Origin: Dongia_B sp035539075 | GTDB lineage: Bacteria > Pseudomonadota > Alphaproteobacteria > Dongiales > Dongiaceae | Length of the DNA: 64,000 nucleotides | Direction of reading: 5' to 3' | Assembly: GCA_035539075.1 (NCBI GenBank) | Contig: DATLJB010000125.1 | Coordinates: 1-64,000 of the forward strand | Part shown: positions 49,211 through 57,640 of the stretch, piece by piece | Layout of the letters: each line of letters starts with the position of its first letter | How positions within the stretch are numbered: position 1 is the first letter of the stretch | The notes under the pieces: model-generated | Databases searched by the model: none | Told to the model about the DNA's origin: nothing | The model's input: the letters and a program-made list of their open reading frames with translations, nothing else | Position numbers and translations under genes: made by a program

Positions 49211-49627
49211 ATGATGGACGCAGTTTTAGAAAAGCAGATGGGCAGCGATCAGGCTAACCAGGATATTATTGTCATCGTCGATGACGACGACGCGGCCAGG
49301 GATTCATTGAAGACGCTCCTGGAAGTACAAGGATTCGCTGTGGAATCCTTCGAAACCTGCGAGGACTTCCTGAAATCCCCCGCCTTGCGCCGCAACGGTT
49401 GCCTGGTTCTGGATGTGCATCTTCCGGGCATGAGCGGATTGGAGCTCATGGATGAACTGGCCCAGCGGCGCATTGCACACCGCGTCATCCTGGTTACCGG
49501 CCGCAACGATAAAGCCATCAAGGACCGCGCGGCGGCCCTGGGTGCCGCGGCCTTGCTGGAAAAGCCGATCGATTTCGACGCGCTGATGGCCGCCATCGAA
49601 GGCCCTGCAGACCGGTCCCATACGTAA
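49211..49627 (+). CDS. single-domain response regulator (FixJ-type receiver)
   Basis: The 138-residue protein is one receiver domain without an output domain. It has the acidic cluster IVDDDDAARDSLK, acceptor Asp68 in LVLDVHLPGMSG, Thr in ILVTGRND and Lys in LLEKPIDFD. It resembles FixJ receivers and the FixT-like single-domain inhibitors in logic, although FixT is not itself of the same sequence type. It may compete for phosphate from FixL. It is 149 bp after fixJ with a candidate Fnr/FixK box in between. Confidence 0.9.
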   Translation: MMDAVLEKQMGSDQANQDIIVIVDDDDAARDSLKTLLEVQGFAVESFETCEDFLKSPALRRNGCLVLDVHLPGMSGLELMDELAQRRIAHRVILVTGRNDKAIKDRAAALGAAALLEKPIDFDALMAAIEGPADRSHT

Positions 49628-49657
49628 TACTACGTATGCCCTACGTGGTATTACGTA
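49621..49657. promoter_or_regulatory. 37-bp near-perfect palindrome made of TACGT boxes
   Basis: TACGTAATACTACGTA (49621-49636) and TACGTGGTATTACGTA (49642-49657) are inverted copies with one mismatch and a 5-nt loop. TACGT occurs at 49621, 49631, 49642 and 49652, that is at one turn of helix spacing. It overlaps the last codons of the receiver gene and lies about 80 bp upstream of the Crp/Fnr gene. No U-tract follows, so an operator is more likely than a terminator. Confidence 0.7.
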
Positions 49658-49737
49658 CGTAGCGCTCCCGAATATTCCTGCCCCTGGACCCGCGCCAAGA
49701 TAGCCGCATTGAAAACGGATATCGAAGGGGACAGACA

Positions 49738-50526
49738 ATGTTGATGATGAGCAATAAAGCCGCCGTCCGACTGGCCGACAGCCAAGCTTCCTCGGGCCTG
49801 CCCGGCAATCTGATCGCCCTCAACGCCAGTTCCCAACCGACAGTTTCGGTGGTCGCCAAGGTCTCGGCGCGCCGCCCCTCGCGTCCCCTGCAGGCCGGCG
49901 AATCGGTCTTCCTCCAGGGTGACCGGGTGAACAGCATCTATATCCTGCAGCAAGGCTGGGCCTTCTGCTATCAGACGCTGGAAGACGGCCGCCGCCAGAT
50001 CATCGACTTCGTGCTGCCGGGCGATGTCGTCTCCTTCGGCCAGAGCGCGCCGATGTCCTACGGCGTCGAGGCCCTGACGCCCTGCAGCTTCGCCAAGTTC
50101 ACCAAGGGCGAGCTCGATGCCGGGTTGCTGGAAGAGCCGGGCCTGGCGATGGAAATCATGCAGTCGATCTGCTCCAGCCAGTCGCGGGCTTTCGATCACC
50201 TGACCAATATCGGCCGCCGCACGGCCAAGGAGCGGGTCGCCTATCTGCTGCTCGAACTGGTGCAGCGCCTCGGCCGCAGCACGGTGCCGTCGCGCAAGCA
50301 GTTCGGCCTGCCGTTCGGCCAATCGCATTTCGCCGATGCGCTCGGCCTCAGCAGCGAAACCGTTTGCCGCTGCCTTTCGGATTTCAAGAGCAAGAAGATC
50401 CTGGTGCTGCAGCGCGGCCGTCTCGATCTGTTCGATATCGACGCGCTTGCCGAGGAAGCCGGCATTCTGCTCGATGACGAGAGCTGGGAAGAGGAAGCGC
50501 CGAAGGCCCGCATGGCGCACGCCTGA
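49738..50526 (+). CDS. Crp/Fnr-family regulator (FixK-like)
   Basis: The 262-residue protein has a cyclic-nucleotide-binding-fold sensor (about 45-165: GESVFLQGDRVNSIYILQQGWAFCY, IDFVLPGDVVSFG) and a C-terminal wHTH (about 200-245: HFADALGLSSETVCRCLSDFKSKKIL). The Cys set that binds the 4Fe-4S cluster of Fnr is absent from the N-terminus, so it does not sense O2 itself. This is the FixK-like situation, where FixJ supplies the signal. Start ATG 49738 with GAAGGGG upstream. The extra 40 N-terminal residues are flexible. A hairpin terminator follows. Confidence 0.9.
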   Translation: MLMMSNKAAVRLADSQASSGLPGNLIALNASSQPTVSVVAKVSARRPSRPLQAGESVFLQGDRVNSIYILQQGWAFCYQTLEDGRRQIIDFVLPGDVVSFGQSAPMSYGVEALTPCSFAKFTKGELDAGLLEEPGLAMEIMQSICSSQSRAFDHLTNIGRRTAKERVAYLLLELVQRLGRSTVPSRKQFGLPFGQSHFADALGLSSETVCRCLSDFKSKKILVLQRGRLDLFDIDALAEEAGILLDDESWEEEAPKARMAHA

Positions 50527-50550
50527 TCCCCAATCCATTCCCCGAACTGA

Positions 50551-50587
50551 AAGCCGGGTGCGATCGTCAGATCGTCCCGGCTTCTTT
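50551..50587 (+). terminator. terminator after the Crp/Fnr gene
   Basis: AAGCCGGG (50551-50558) pairs with CCCGGCTT (50576-50583), and inside it CGATC/GATCG also pair. The tail is CTTTG, a short and weak U-tract. It lies 24 bp after the stop. Confidence 0.65.
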
Positions 50588-50653
50588 GTATCTTGCCTCG
50601 TCTTATCCCGGTCGCCTGTAAAGCACGCCCGAAGGCGTCTTCAGGCGAGTGGC

Positions 50654-51418
50654 TCAGACGCGGGTGATCGAGGCGCCGCCATCGACCAGGGAGGCCGTAC
50701 CGGTGACGAAGCTGCTGTCATCGGAGGCGAGATAAAGCACCGAGCGGGCCAGTTCCTCCGGCGTCGCCACGCGTTTCAGCGCATGAAGATTGGTGATGAA
50801 GCGCTGCGACTCCGCCGTATCATTCATCTCGCGATACATCGCCGTATCGACGGCGCCGGGCAGGATCGCATTGACCCGCACCTTCTGCGCGCCGAATTCG
50901 GCTGCCAACGCCTGGGTCAGGCCGATGACGCCGGCCTTGCTGGCGGCATAGGCGGCAACACCGGGAAAGGCGAAGCTGTAGCCGACGAAGGTCGAGGTGA
51001 AGATCACCGAACCGCCGCCATTCTTCAGCATGGCGCCGATCTGATGCTTGGCGCCGAGGAAAGCGGCGGTGAGGTTGATGCCGATCGCCTCGTTCCAGCC
51101 GGCCTCGGACACTTGCGTGCTGGGGCCGCCTTCGCCCAGGGTGCCGGCATTGTTGAAGGCGATGTCGAGCTTGCCATAGGTCTTCACGGCGAGCTCTACC
51201 AGGCCCTTGGCATAATCCTCCGAGCGGACATCGCCCGCCAGCGCCACGGCCGAGCCGCCGGCTGCCACAATCTCCGCCACCAGGCTTTCCAGTTCGGTGG
51301 TGCGGCGGGCGGCGACCACGACCTTGGCGCCTTCGGCGGCGAATAGCTTGGCCGTTGTCCGGCCGATGCCGGAACTGGCACCTGTAACGATCGCGACCTT
51401 GTTCTCCAGACGAGCCAT
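50654..51418 (-). CDS. SDR-family NAD(P)-dependent oxidoreductase
   Basis: The 254-residue classical short-chain dehydrogenase has the cofactor site VTGASSGIGRTTA, the NNAG motif (FNNAGTLG), Ser in VIFTSTFVG, catalytic YAASK and ASLVDGGASI at the end. The Arg pair after the cofactor strand (VVAARRTTELE) suggests NADPH. ATG 51418 has GGAGAG upstream and is preferred over a GTG three bases earlier. Substrate is unknown. It is divergent from a LysR gene, with an inverted repeat between them. Confidence 0.92.
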   Translation of the reverse strand: MARLENKVAIVTGASSGIGRTTAKLFAAEGAKVVVAARRTTELESLVAEIVAAGGSAVALAGDVRSEDYAKGLVELAVKTYGKLDIAFNNAGTLGEGGPSTQVSEAGWNEAIGINLTAAFLGAKHQIGAMLKNGGGSVIFTSTFVGYSFAFPGVAAYAASKAGVIGLTQALAAEFGAQKVRVNAILPGAVDTAMYREMNDTAESQRFITNLHALKRVATPEELARSVLYLASDDSSFVTGTASLVDGGASITRV

Positions 51419-51544
51419 CACTCTCTCCGTTAGTTCGTTGATATTGCGGCTTGCCGCCGGGTGCCTATCATTGCACCGGTCGCCCGGCGGCTCCGATGAA
51501 TGAATTATGGTTGTTAGCTATCGTTCGGATTAGTCTGCTAGTTA

Positions 51545-51559
51545 CGAAAGTGGCTTTCG
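51545..51559. promoter_or_regulatory. inverted repeat in the divergent SDR/LysR region
   Basis: CGAAAG-TGG-CTTTCG (51545-51559) is a perfect 6-bp-arm inverted repeat. It is 63 bp before the LysR ATG and 127 bp before the SDR ATG. It is a candidate operator, possibly for the LysR protein itself. Confidence 0.4.
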
Positions 51560-51621
51560 GAAAAGTCGGACAATCGGTCTCCAGGATGAGTCGCGCGGTG
51601 GGACCGGGGAGGGGCGGTAAA

Positions 51622-52521
51622 ATGAAGCTGGACGGTGTGGCAACCTTCGTCGCCGTGGCCGAGGCGGGCTCGATCAGCGAGGCGGCGCGCCGGCTCAGCC
51701 TGTCGAAGTCGGTGGTGAGCGAGCGCGTGGCGGAACTGGAACGCAGCCTGGGGGCAACCCTGCTGCACCGGACGACGCGCAAGCTGAGCCTGACGGAGGA
51801 TGGCGCCGCCTTTCTGGAACGCGCCGCGCGCATCACCCGCGATGTCGAAGCGGCAATGGCCGATCTTGCCGAACGGCGCGGCGAACTGGTCGGGCCCTTG
51901 CGCATCTCGGCGCCGGTCGCCTTCGGCCATCTGCATCTCGGCCCGGCGATCTATCCCTTCCTGCGCCGGCATCCGCGCATCGAGCTGACGCTCGATCTCA
52001 ATGACCGGCGGGTCGATGCGGCGGCGGAGGGCTTCGATGCCGTGGTCCGCAACGGCGTTATCGCCGATAACCGCCTCGTGGCCTGGCGCCTTGCGCCCAG
52101 CCGGCGCCTCCTGGTGGCGGCGCCCGATTACATCGCGGCTTACGGCACGCCGAAGACCATGGCGGATCTCGAACGGCATCGGGGCGTCTTCTACACCAAT
52201 CGCGGCGCCGCGGACTGGCATTTCGCCACTGGTGACGGTACGGTCTCGGTGCGCGGGCAGGTGGGACTGCGGGTCAATAACGGCAATATGATGCGCGATG
52301 CATGCATCGCCGGCCTCGGCATTGCGCTGATGCCAAGCTTCATCATCGGCGATGCGATCCGCGCCGGCGCGCTGATCCAGATCCAGCTTGATGTCTCGCC
52401 CTTGCCGGAGTGGATCTATATGGCGCATCCCGAGGGACGGCGCGCTTCGGCCAAATTGCGGGCCCTCGCCGATTGCCTGCGAGCGGCCTTTGGCGACCCG
52501 CCTTACTGGGATGCGGCTTGA
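51622..52521 (+). CDS. LysR-family transcriptional regulator
   Basis: The 299-residue protein has the wHTH MKLDGVATFVAVAEAGSISEAARRLSLSKSVVSERVAELERSLGATLLHRTTRKLSLTEDG and a co-inducer domain (about 90-290: LRISAPVAFGHLHLGPAIYPFLRRHPRIELTLDLNDRRVD). ATG 51622 has GGGGAGGGG just upstream; the open frame extends further but without homology. It belongs to the group that often controls adjacent SDR or quinone-reductase genes, here one on each side. Confidence 0.93.
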   Translation: MKLDGVATFVAVAEAGSISEAARRLSLSKSVVSERVAELERSLGATLLHRTTRKLSLTEDGAAFLERAARITRDVEAAMADLAERRGELVGPLRISAPVAFGHLHLGPAIYPFLRRHPRIELTLDLNDRRVDAAAEGFDAVVRNGVIADNRLVAWRLAPSRRLLVAAPDYIAAYGTPKTMADLERHRGVFYTNRGAADWHFATGDGTVSVRGQVGLRVNNGNMMRDACIAGLGIALMPSFIIGDAIRAGALIQIQLDVSPLPEWIYMAHPEGRRASAKLRALADCLRAAFGDPPYWDAA

Positions 52522-52688
52522 GGCGGGATGGGCCCGCCCTCGGTTTCCGGCTGCCGCCCATTGTTCTGTTTTTCCGAATTGTAATGCCGAATTACGGCAG
52601 ATTATCCGTTCGATCAAATCAGACTATCTCTTGTCGCAGAGCCGCTCGCCGTGTTGGTGGGCCTGGCAGACAGTCGAAGGAGATGGAA

Positions 52689-53447
52689 ATGGTCGACAAA
52701 ACCAGTTCGCGCGCCGAAGCTCGGAAGGTTGCCATCGTGACCGGGGCCTCACGCGGCATCGGCGCCGTAGTGGCGCAAAGGCTGGCGGCGGACGGATTCA
52801 CCGTTGTCATCAACTATGCCGGCGCCGCGGCGGCTGCCGAGGCAGTGGCCCGCAAGATCGAGGAACAGGGCGGCCATGCCTTGACCGCCCAGGGCGATGT
52901 CAGCGATCCCGCGGCCGTGCGGCGGCTGTTCGATGCGTCGGAGGCCGCTTTTGGCGGCGTCGACATCCTGGTGAACAATGCCGGTATCATGAGCCTCTCG
53001 ACTATCGCCGAGGCGCAAGACGCTGATTTCGACCAGCATGTCAGCGTGAACCTGAAAGGCAGCTTCAATACGATGCGCGAGGCAGCAAGCCGTCTGCGAA
53101 AGGGCGGCCGCATCATCAATTTTTCCTCCAGCCTGGTCGGGACCCTGCTGCCTACATATGGGATCTATGCCGCGACCAAGGCCGGCGTCGAGGCGATGAC
53201 GGCAGTGCTGGCCAGGGAGCTGCGTGGCCGGGAAATAACCGTCAACGCCATCGCACCCGGGCCGATCGCAACGGAGCTGTTCTTCAAAGGCAAGTCACCC
53301 GAGCTGGTCGAGCGCTTCGCCAAGGCTGCGCCGCTGGAGCGGCTGGGCGAGCCGGCGGATATCGCAAATGTGGTTTCGTTCCTCGCGGGGCCGGATGGCG
53401 CCTGGGTCAATGGCCAGACGCTGCGCGCCAATGGCGGGCTGATCTGA
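52689..53447 (+). CDS. SDR-family oxidoreductase (3-ketoacyl-reductase-like)
   Basis: The 252-residue classical SDR has VTGASRGIGAVVA, VNNAGIMS, the Ser segment INFSSSLVG, catalytic YAATK and a C-terminal LRANGGLI. ATG 52689 is 6 nt after AAGGAG; an ATG six bases earlier abuts it. It follows the LysR gene by 167 bp in the same direction and is likely under its control. It is not a near-duplicate of the SDR at 50654, since the two differ throughout. Confidence 0.92.
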   Translation: MVDKTSSRAEARKVAIVTGASRGIGAVVAQRLAADGFTVVINYAGAAAAAEAVARKIEEQGGHALTAQGDVSDPAAVRRLFDASEAAFGGVDILVNNAGIMSLSTIAEAQDADFDQHVSVNLKGSFNTMREAASRLRKGGRIINFSSSLVGTLLPTYGIYAATKAGVEAMTAVLARELRGREITVNAIAPGPIATELFFKGKSPELVERFAKAAPLERLGEPADIANVVSFLAGPDGAWVNGQTLRANGGLI

Positions 53448-53463
53448 GCGGCACGTCAACCGA

Positions 53464-53493
53464 GCCCCGCTGCCACATCTGCGGCAGCGGGGC
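53464..53493 (+). terminator. hairpin after the SDR gene
   Basis: GCCCCGCTGCC (53464-53474) pairs with GGCAGCGGGGC (53483-53493), an 11-bp GC-rich stem with an 8-nt loop. No U-tract follows (AGGGGACC), so the hairpin may act as an mRNA 3' end protector or need Rho. Confidence 0.55.
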
Positions 53494-53720
53494 AGGGGAC
53501 CGATAGCACGGCTGCTGCCGATCCGGCGAGATCCGCGGCTCGGCGGCGCTATCGCTGATTTGGCGCAAACTTTCGCCATCTCCAGGCCGCATCACATCCG
53601 ACCGCGCTGACACAATACTATGATCCGCATGACATGCCGTAGCAACGCGACGGCGTTAACTTGCCGCCCAAGAAGGGGAGACCGACAGGTTGCGCTGACG
53701 CATTTGCTGAGGAGTTTCGC

Positions 53721-53933
53721 ATGTCTCACATCCCCCAGGATATCACCCGGTCCCGTCGTTCTTTCGCTGACAACTGGTCGCTGGCCAGCCTGATGGGCCT
53801 CTTCGGCAAATGGATGGAAGGGTCGCGCGACCGCTTGCATCTGCTGGAGCTGGACGATCGCATGCTCGCCGATATCGGCATGACGCGTCGGGACGTCGAA
53901 AAGCTGAACAACGCGGCTTTCTGGCGGCTCTGA
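53721..53933 (+). CDS. DUF1127 small protein
   Basis: The 70-residue protein has the DUF1127 core near the C-terminus: LLELDDRMLADIGMTRRDVEKL. GAGGAG lies 7 nt before the ATG. Small Arg-rich DUF1127 proteins are typical of alphaproteobacteria, and some bind RNA and affect phosphate or carbon metabolism. The upstream part (WSLASLMGLFGKWMEGSRDRL) is an amphipathic helix. It is transcribed alone. Confidence 0.88.
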   Translation: MSHIPQDITRSRRSFADNWSLASLMGLFGKWMEGSRDRLHLLELDDRMLADIGMTRRDVEKLNNAAFWRL

Positions 53934-54108
53934 CCCCGGACATCCCCCGGCAGAAGGTTGCGGCGCAAGCAAGCTCGGCGAGCGGCAGGCCGGCGGCACC
54001 CGTGCGATCGGCGATTTTGTCTCTTCTCCGCGGCGGCGGCCTCGGATAAGACAGGGCAATCGGCGGTTCGGCCGATCAAGATCTCATCCCGATCGGAACG
54101 CCCGTCCC

Positions 54109-55008
54109 ATGCAGTCCGCGCAAGCTCTCAATCCCGGCAAGGGGATCATCCTCTACCTGGCCGGCGTCTTTTTCTTCGCCTGCAATGACGCGCTCGGCAA
54201 ATGGCTGGTGGCGGATTACAGCGTGGGCGAGATCCTGCTGCTGCGCGCTGTCGGCGCTGTTCCCATCCTGCTTCTGGTCGCGGCGCTCACGCGCTCTTCA
54301 CTGGCGCTGAAGGGGCAGCTCAGCCTGCATCTCTTCCGCATCCTCTGCCAGGCGGCGGATTCCTTCTGCTTCTATTATGCGACCCGCAGCATGCCGCTGG
54401 CCGATGTCATGACCTATTATATGGCGGCGCCGCTGATCATCACCGCGCTCTCGGCCTTGCTGCTGGGGGAACCTGTGCGCCTGTTCCGCTGGACGGCTGT
54501 GCTGATCGGCTTCGTCGGCGTGGTCATCGCCCTGCAGCCGACGGGTGCGGCCTTCTCGCCTGCCGCCGTCATCGCCCTGTTCGGTGCCGCGATGTTCGGC
54601 CTGTCGATCGTTATCACCCGCAAGCTGAGCGAGGCCCATTGGCTACCCCTGGTCACCTGGCAGTTCATCGGCGCCGGCCTTATTGGTGCTGCCGCCAGCA
54701 CCACAACCTGGATCACGCCGGGCGCGCTCGACATGGGGCTGATGTTCCTGGTCGGCATTGTCGCCGCTGCCTGCTTCGTGCTGATCACCCGCGCCTTGGC
54801 GATCGCGCCGGCCTCGCTGTTGGCCCCGTTTCAATATTCCGCCATCCTCTGGGCGGCGCTGCTCGGCTGGATGGTCTGGCAGGATGTGCCGACCACGCAT
54901 ATCGTCATTGGCAATTGCATCATCATCGGCAGCGGACTGGTGATCTTCTACCGCGAAAGCCGCATCAAGGTATCGGTTAGCAGGGACCGGGTCGAACCGA
55001 TTCCGTGA
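54109..55008 (+). CDS. EamA-family (DMT superfamily) transporter
   Basis: The 299-residue inner-membrane protein has about ten helices in two EamA repeats. The first starts GIILYLAGVFFFACNDALGKWLV and includes PLADVMTYYMAAPLIITALSALLLGEPVRLFRW. The second contains AAVIALFGAAMFGLSIVITRKLSEAHWLP. Such transporters export or import amino acids or other metabolites; the substrate is unknown. The ATG at 54109 has no strong ribosome site. The gene appears to stand alone. Confidence 0.92.
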   Translation: MQSAQALNPGKGIILYLAGVFFFACNDALGKWLVADYSVGEILLLRAVGAVPILLLVAALTRSSLALKGQLSLHLFRILCQAADSFCFYYATRSMPLADVMTYYMAAPLIITALSALLLGEPVRLFRWTAVLIGFVGVVIALQPTGAAFSPAAVIALFGAAMFGLSIVITRKLSEAHWLPLVTWQFIGAGLIGAAASTTTWITPGALDMGLMFLVGIVAAACFVLITRALAIAPASLLAPFQYSAILWAALLGWMVWQDVPTTHIVIGNCIIIGSGLVIFYRESRIKVSVSRDRVEPIP

Positions 55009-55203
55009 AGCAAGGCGCATCGGCCGATCTGCTGGCTCCGCTTGCCCGCCCGCCTGGTGATCAATGCACAAGCGATTATTCGGCCGCTGTAAACAGTTTG
55101 GTCACGGAGATCGGCTCTATCAGAGCCTGAGGGCCCCCTATATGGTGGTTGAGGATCGAGGCGGCCCGCGCCCCGATCGACAATCGGCAGAGAGAGGCAT
55201 CGG

Positions 55204-56193
55204 ATGGGCAAGCTGGTTGACGGCCAATGGCATGACGTCTGGTATGAGACGGCGGCCAGCGGCGGGCGCTTCCTGCGCAAGGAATCAAGCTTCCGCAACT
55301 GGGTGACGGCCGACGGCGCGCCGGGGCCGAGCGGCACGGGCGGCTTCAAGGCGGAGGCCGGGCGGTATCACCTCTATGTCAGTCTTGCCTGCCCCTGGGC
55401 ACATCGCACATTGATCATGCGGGCGCTGAAGGGACTGGAGGAGATGATCTCCGTCTCCGTCGTCAACTGGCTGATGCTGGAAGAGGGCTGGACTTTCAAG
55501 GACGGGCCCGGCGTCGTCCCGGATTCAATCAATCATGCCCACGTGCTGCATGAAGTCTATACCAAGGCCGATCCGCATTATACCGGCCGGGTCACCGTGC
55601 CGGTGCTGTGGGACAAGCAGCACGGCACCATCGTCAACAATGAAAGCGCGGAAATCATCCGCATGCTGACCACAGCCTTCGATCACCTGGGCGCCAAGCC
55701 GGGCGATTACTATCCGGCCGCCGCGCGGGAAGAGATCGATGCGATCAATGCGCGGGTCTATGACACGCTCAATAACGGCGTCTACAAGGCCGGCTTCGCC
55801 ACCAGCCAGGCCGCTTATGAAGAAGCGGTGGTGCCGCTGTTCGAGACCCTGGACTGGCTGGAGGGTCGCTTGGCGCAACGGCGTTTCCTGGTCGGCAATC
55901 GCATGTCCGAAGCCGATATCCGCCTCTTCACGACGCTGGTCCGGTTCGATGCCGTCTATGTCGGCCATTTCCGCTGCAACCTGCGGCGGATCGAGGATTA
56001 CCCCAATCTCTCGGCCTATCTACGCGATCTCTATCAATGGCCGGGCATTGCCGCGACCGTCAACATGGATCACATCAAGCGGCATTATTACCAGAGCCAT
56101 CGCACCATCAATCCGGTCGGTATCGTGCCGTTGGGCCCGATCCTTGATTTCACCCGCCCGCACGGGCGGCAGCGGCTGGCGGCCGCTTCCTGA
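55204..56193 (+). CDS. glutathionyl-hydroquinone reductase-like glutathione S-transferase
   Basis: The 329-residue protein is of the Omega/Xi-type GST group (YqjG, PcpF, ECM4). Its active site is SLACPWAHRTLIMRALKG with Cys63. The C-terminal helical domain includes LVGNRMSEADIRLFTTLVRFDAVYVGHFRCNLRRI and the late PVGIVPLGP. Family enzymes remove glutathione from glutathionyl-hydroquinones. AGAGAGG precedes the ATG at 55204. The length agrees with the family. It is convergent with the amine-oxidase gene. Confidence 0.92.
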   Translation: MGKLVDGQWHDVWYETAASGGRFLRKESSFRNWVTADGAPGPSGTGGFKAEAGRYHLYVSLACPWAHRTLIMRALKGLEEMISVSVVNWLMLEEGWTFKDGPGVVPDSINHAHVLHEVYTKADPHYTGRVTVPVLWDKQHGTIVNNESAEIIRMLTTAFDHLGAKPGDYYPAAAREEIDAINARVYDTLNNGVYKAGFATSQAAYEEAVVPLFETLDWLEGRLAQRRFLVGNRMSEADIRLFTTLVRFDAVYVGHFRCNLRRIEDYPNLSAYLRDLYQWPGIAATVNMDHIKRHYYQSHRTINPVGIVPLGPILDFTRPHGRQRLAAAS

Positions 56194-56214
56194 CCGCATG
56201 CCGCAACGGCTGGA

Positions 56215-57459
56215 TCAGCGGCGGGCGCTGGCTATCGTATCAATCGCCGCAAAGCCGGAGAGATAGGCGCCGTGGCAGGTCGAGAAGAAATCCGGCGAGG
56301 TCGCTTCGCCGGCGAAATAAAGGATATCGTCGATCGGCCTCGCCAGTTCGGCACGCGCCTTGTGATTGCCGGGCGTCGCCGATGAATACGAGCCCAGCGT
56401 CCAGGGATCGCCCGCCCAGGCGGTGACGATCGTCCGCTCGGAAAGGGCCCGGCGGATATCGCTGCCGAAAGCGTTGACGAGGTGATTGGTGAGATGCTCG
56501 ATGCTGGCTGCCGTGCCGGCATGTTCCAGCCATTCGCCGAACCGCCCGCCGGTCACCCCGACGACATAGTCGTGGCCGAAGGGGCGCAGCTGGATCGCCA
56601 TCGGCGGTTCGTCTTCCTTGGAGAAGACGGTGACATTGAGCGGCGCATCCGGGCCGAAAGGATCGTGGTTGAGCTTGATGCCGATGCGATTATGCACGCC
56701 GAGCGGCAATTGCGCCGCGGCCTCGCTCTTCCAGTCCGGCAGCGGCGGGTCGAAAACGATGCGGCCCGCCGTCAGCATGTTGGTCGATACGGTCACCAGC
56801 AGGCGACGGCCGCGGATCGTGCCCTTCGGTGTCTCGACACTGACGCCGCCGGGGCCCCAGCTGACGCGGGTGGCGGCGGCATTGAGCGTGACGGGAACAT
56901 CCGCAGCCCAACGCGCGACCAGGGCGCCATAGCCTTCCTGCACCGGCCAGTTCTCGCCGGTATCGGCATAGGCCACGACATCGGCCGCCGATACTTGGTC
57001 GATCTCGCGCGACGTATAGAGGGTGAACCAATAGGCCTGAAAGGCCGCCCAGGGATGGTCGTGATCGACAAGATCGGCAACCGCGACATCTTCGCCGCGC
57101 GCGACGGATGCCTTCATGGCCGCTTCATTCGCCTGCCCCAAGGCGATGATCGCAGCCTCTTCCGCCGTGCTTGCCCAACCTTGCGGCGTATGCACGGCCG
57201 GCCGCCAGGAACTGCTCTTGTGGTAATGAAAGCCGAACCGGTCGGCGATGGCGACGAAGGGATTAAGGCTTGCCGAATGCATCCAGTGACAGCCGAGATC
57301 GAAGGGGAAGCCGGGCGCCATCTCCTCGGTATAAGCGCGCCCGCCGATGCGGTGCGAGGCTTCCAGCAGAACGGCAGTGAAGCCCTTCTGCCGTGCCGCC
57401 ATGGCAGCAGCAAGGCCGGCAGCACCGGCACCGACGATAACGACATCAACATCGGACAT
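56215..57459 (-). CDS. flavin-containing amine oxidase-family FAD oxidoreductase
   Basis: The 414-residue protein has the FAD-binding start VDVVIVGAGAAGLAAAMAARQKGFTAVLLEASHRIGGRAYTEE (about 4-45), typical of monoamine oxidases, and the end ELARPIDDILYFAGEATSPDFFSTCHGAYLSGFAAIDTI. It likely oxidises an amine, or a related substrate, with O2. There is no signal peptide; a cytoplasmic enzyme is expected. The gene lies upstream of nothing on its strand within 20 bp, so it is probably a single-gene unit. Confidence 0.9.
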   Translation of the reverse strand: MSDVDVVIVGAGAAGLAAAMAARQKGFTAVLLEASHRIGGRAYTEEMAPGFPFDLGCHWMHSASLNPFVAIADRFGFHYHKSSSWRPAVHTPQGWASTAEEAAIIALGQANEAAMKASVARGEDVAVADLVDHDHPWAAFQAYWFTLYTSREIDQVSAADVVAYADTGENWPVQEGYGALVARWAADVPVTLNAAATRVSWGPGGVSVETPKGTIRGRRLLVTVSTNMLTAGRIVFDPPLPDWKSEAAAQLPLGVHNRIGIKLNHDPFGPDAPLNVTVFSKEDEPPMAIQLRPFGHDYVVGVTGGRFGEWLEHAGTAASIEHLTNHLVNAFGSDIRRALSERTIVTAWAGDPWTLGSYSSATPGNHKARAELARPIDDILYFAGEATSPDFFSTCHGAYLSGFAAIDTIASARR

Positions 57460-57640
57460 GAGGACGATCCCGTACGACGATCATCCGGCGCGGCGGACCG
57501 GCCGGACTTTTACTTGAATGACAAGATACCTTATAGGGTGCCGCGAAAAGTTGCAGCGAAAAATGGCCGAGGGCAATTGCGCCCTGCGAAACCAGGGCGG
57601 ATTTTTCGACTTGTTGTCCCTTAGTCCGGCTCGACTTTCG

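Noticed and set aside
53464..53493. A standard Rho-independent terminator
   Set aside because: The stem is good but no U-tract follows, so it is listed with low confidence only.
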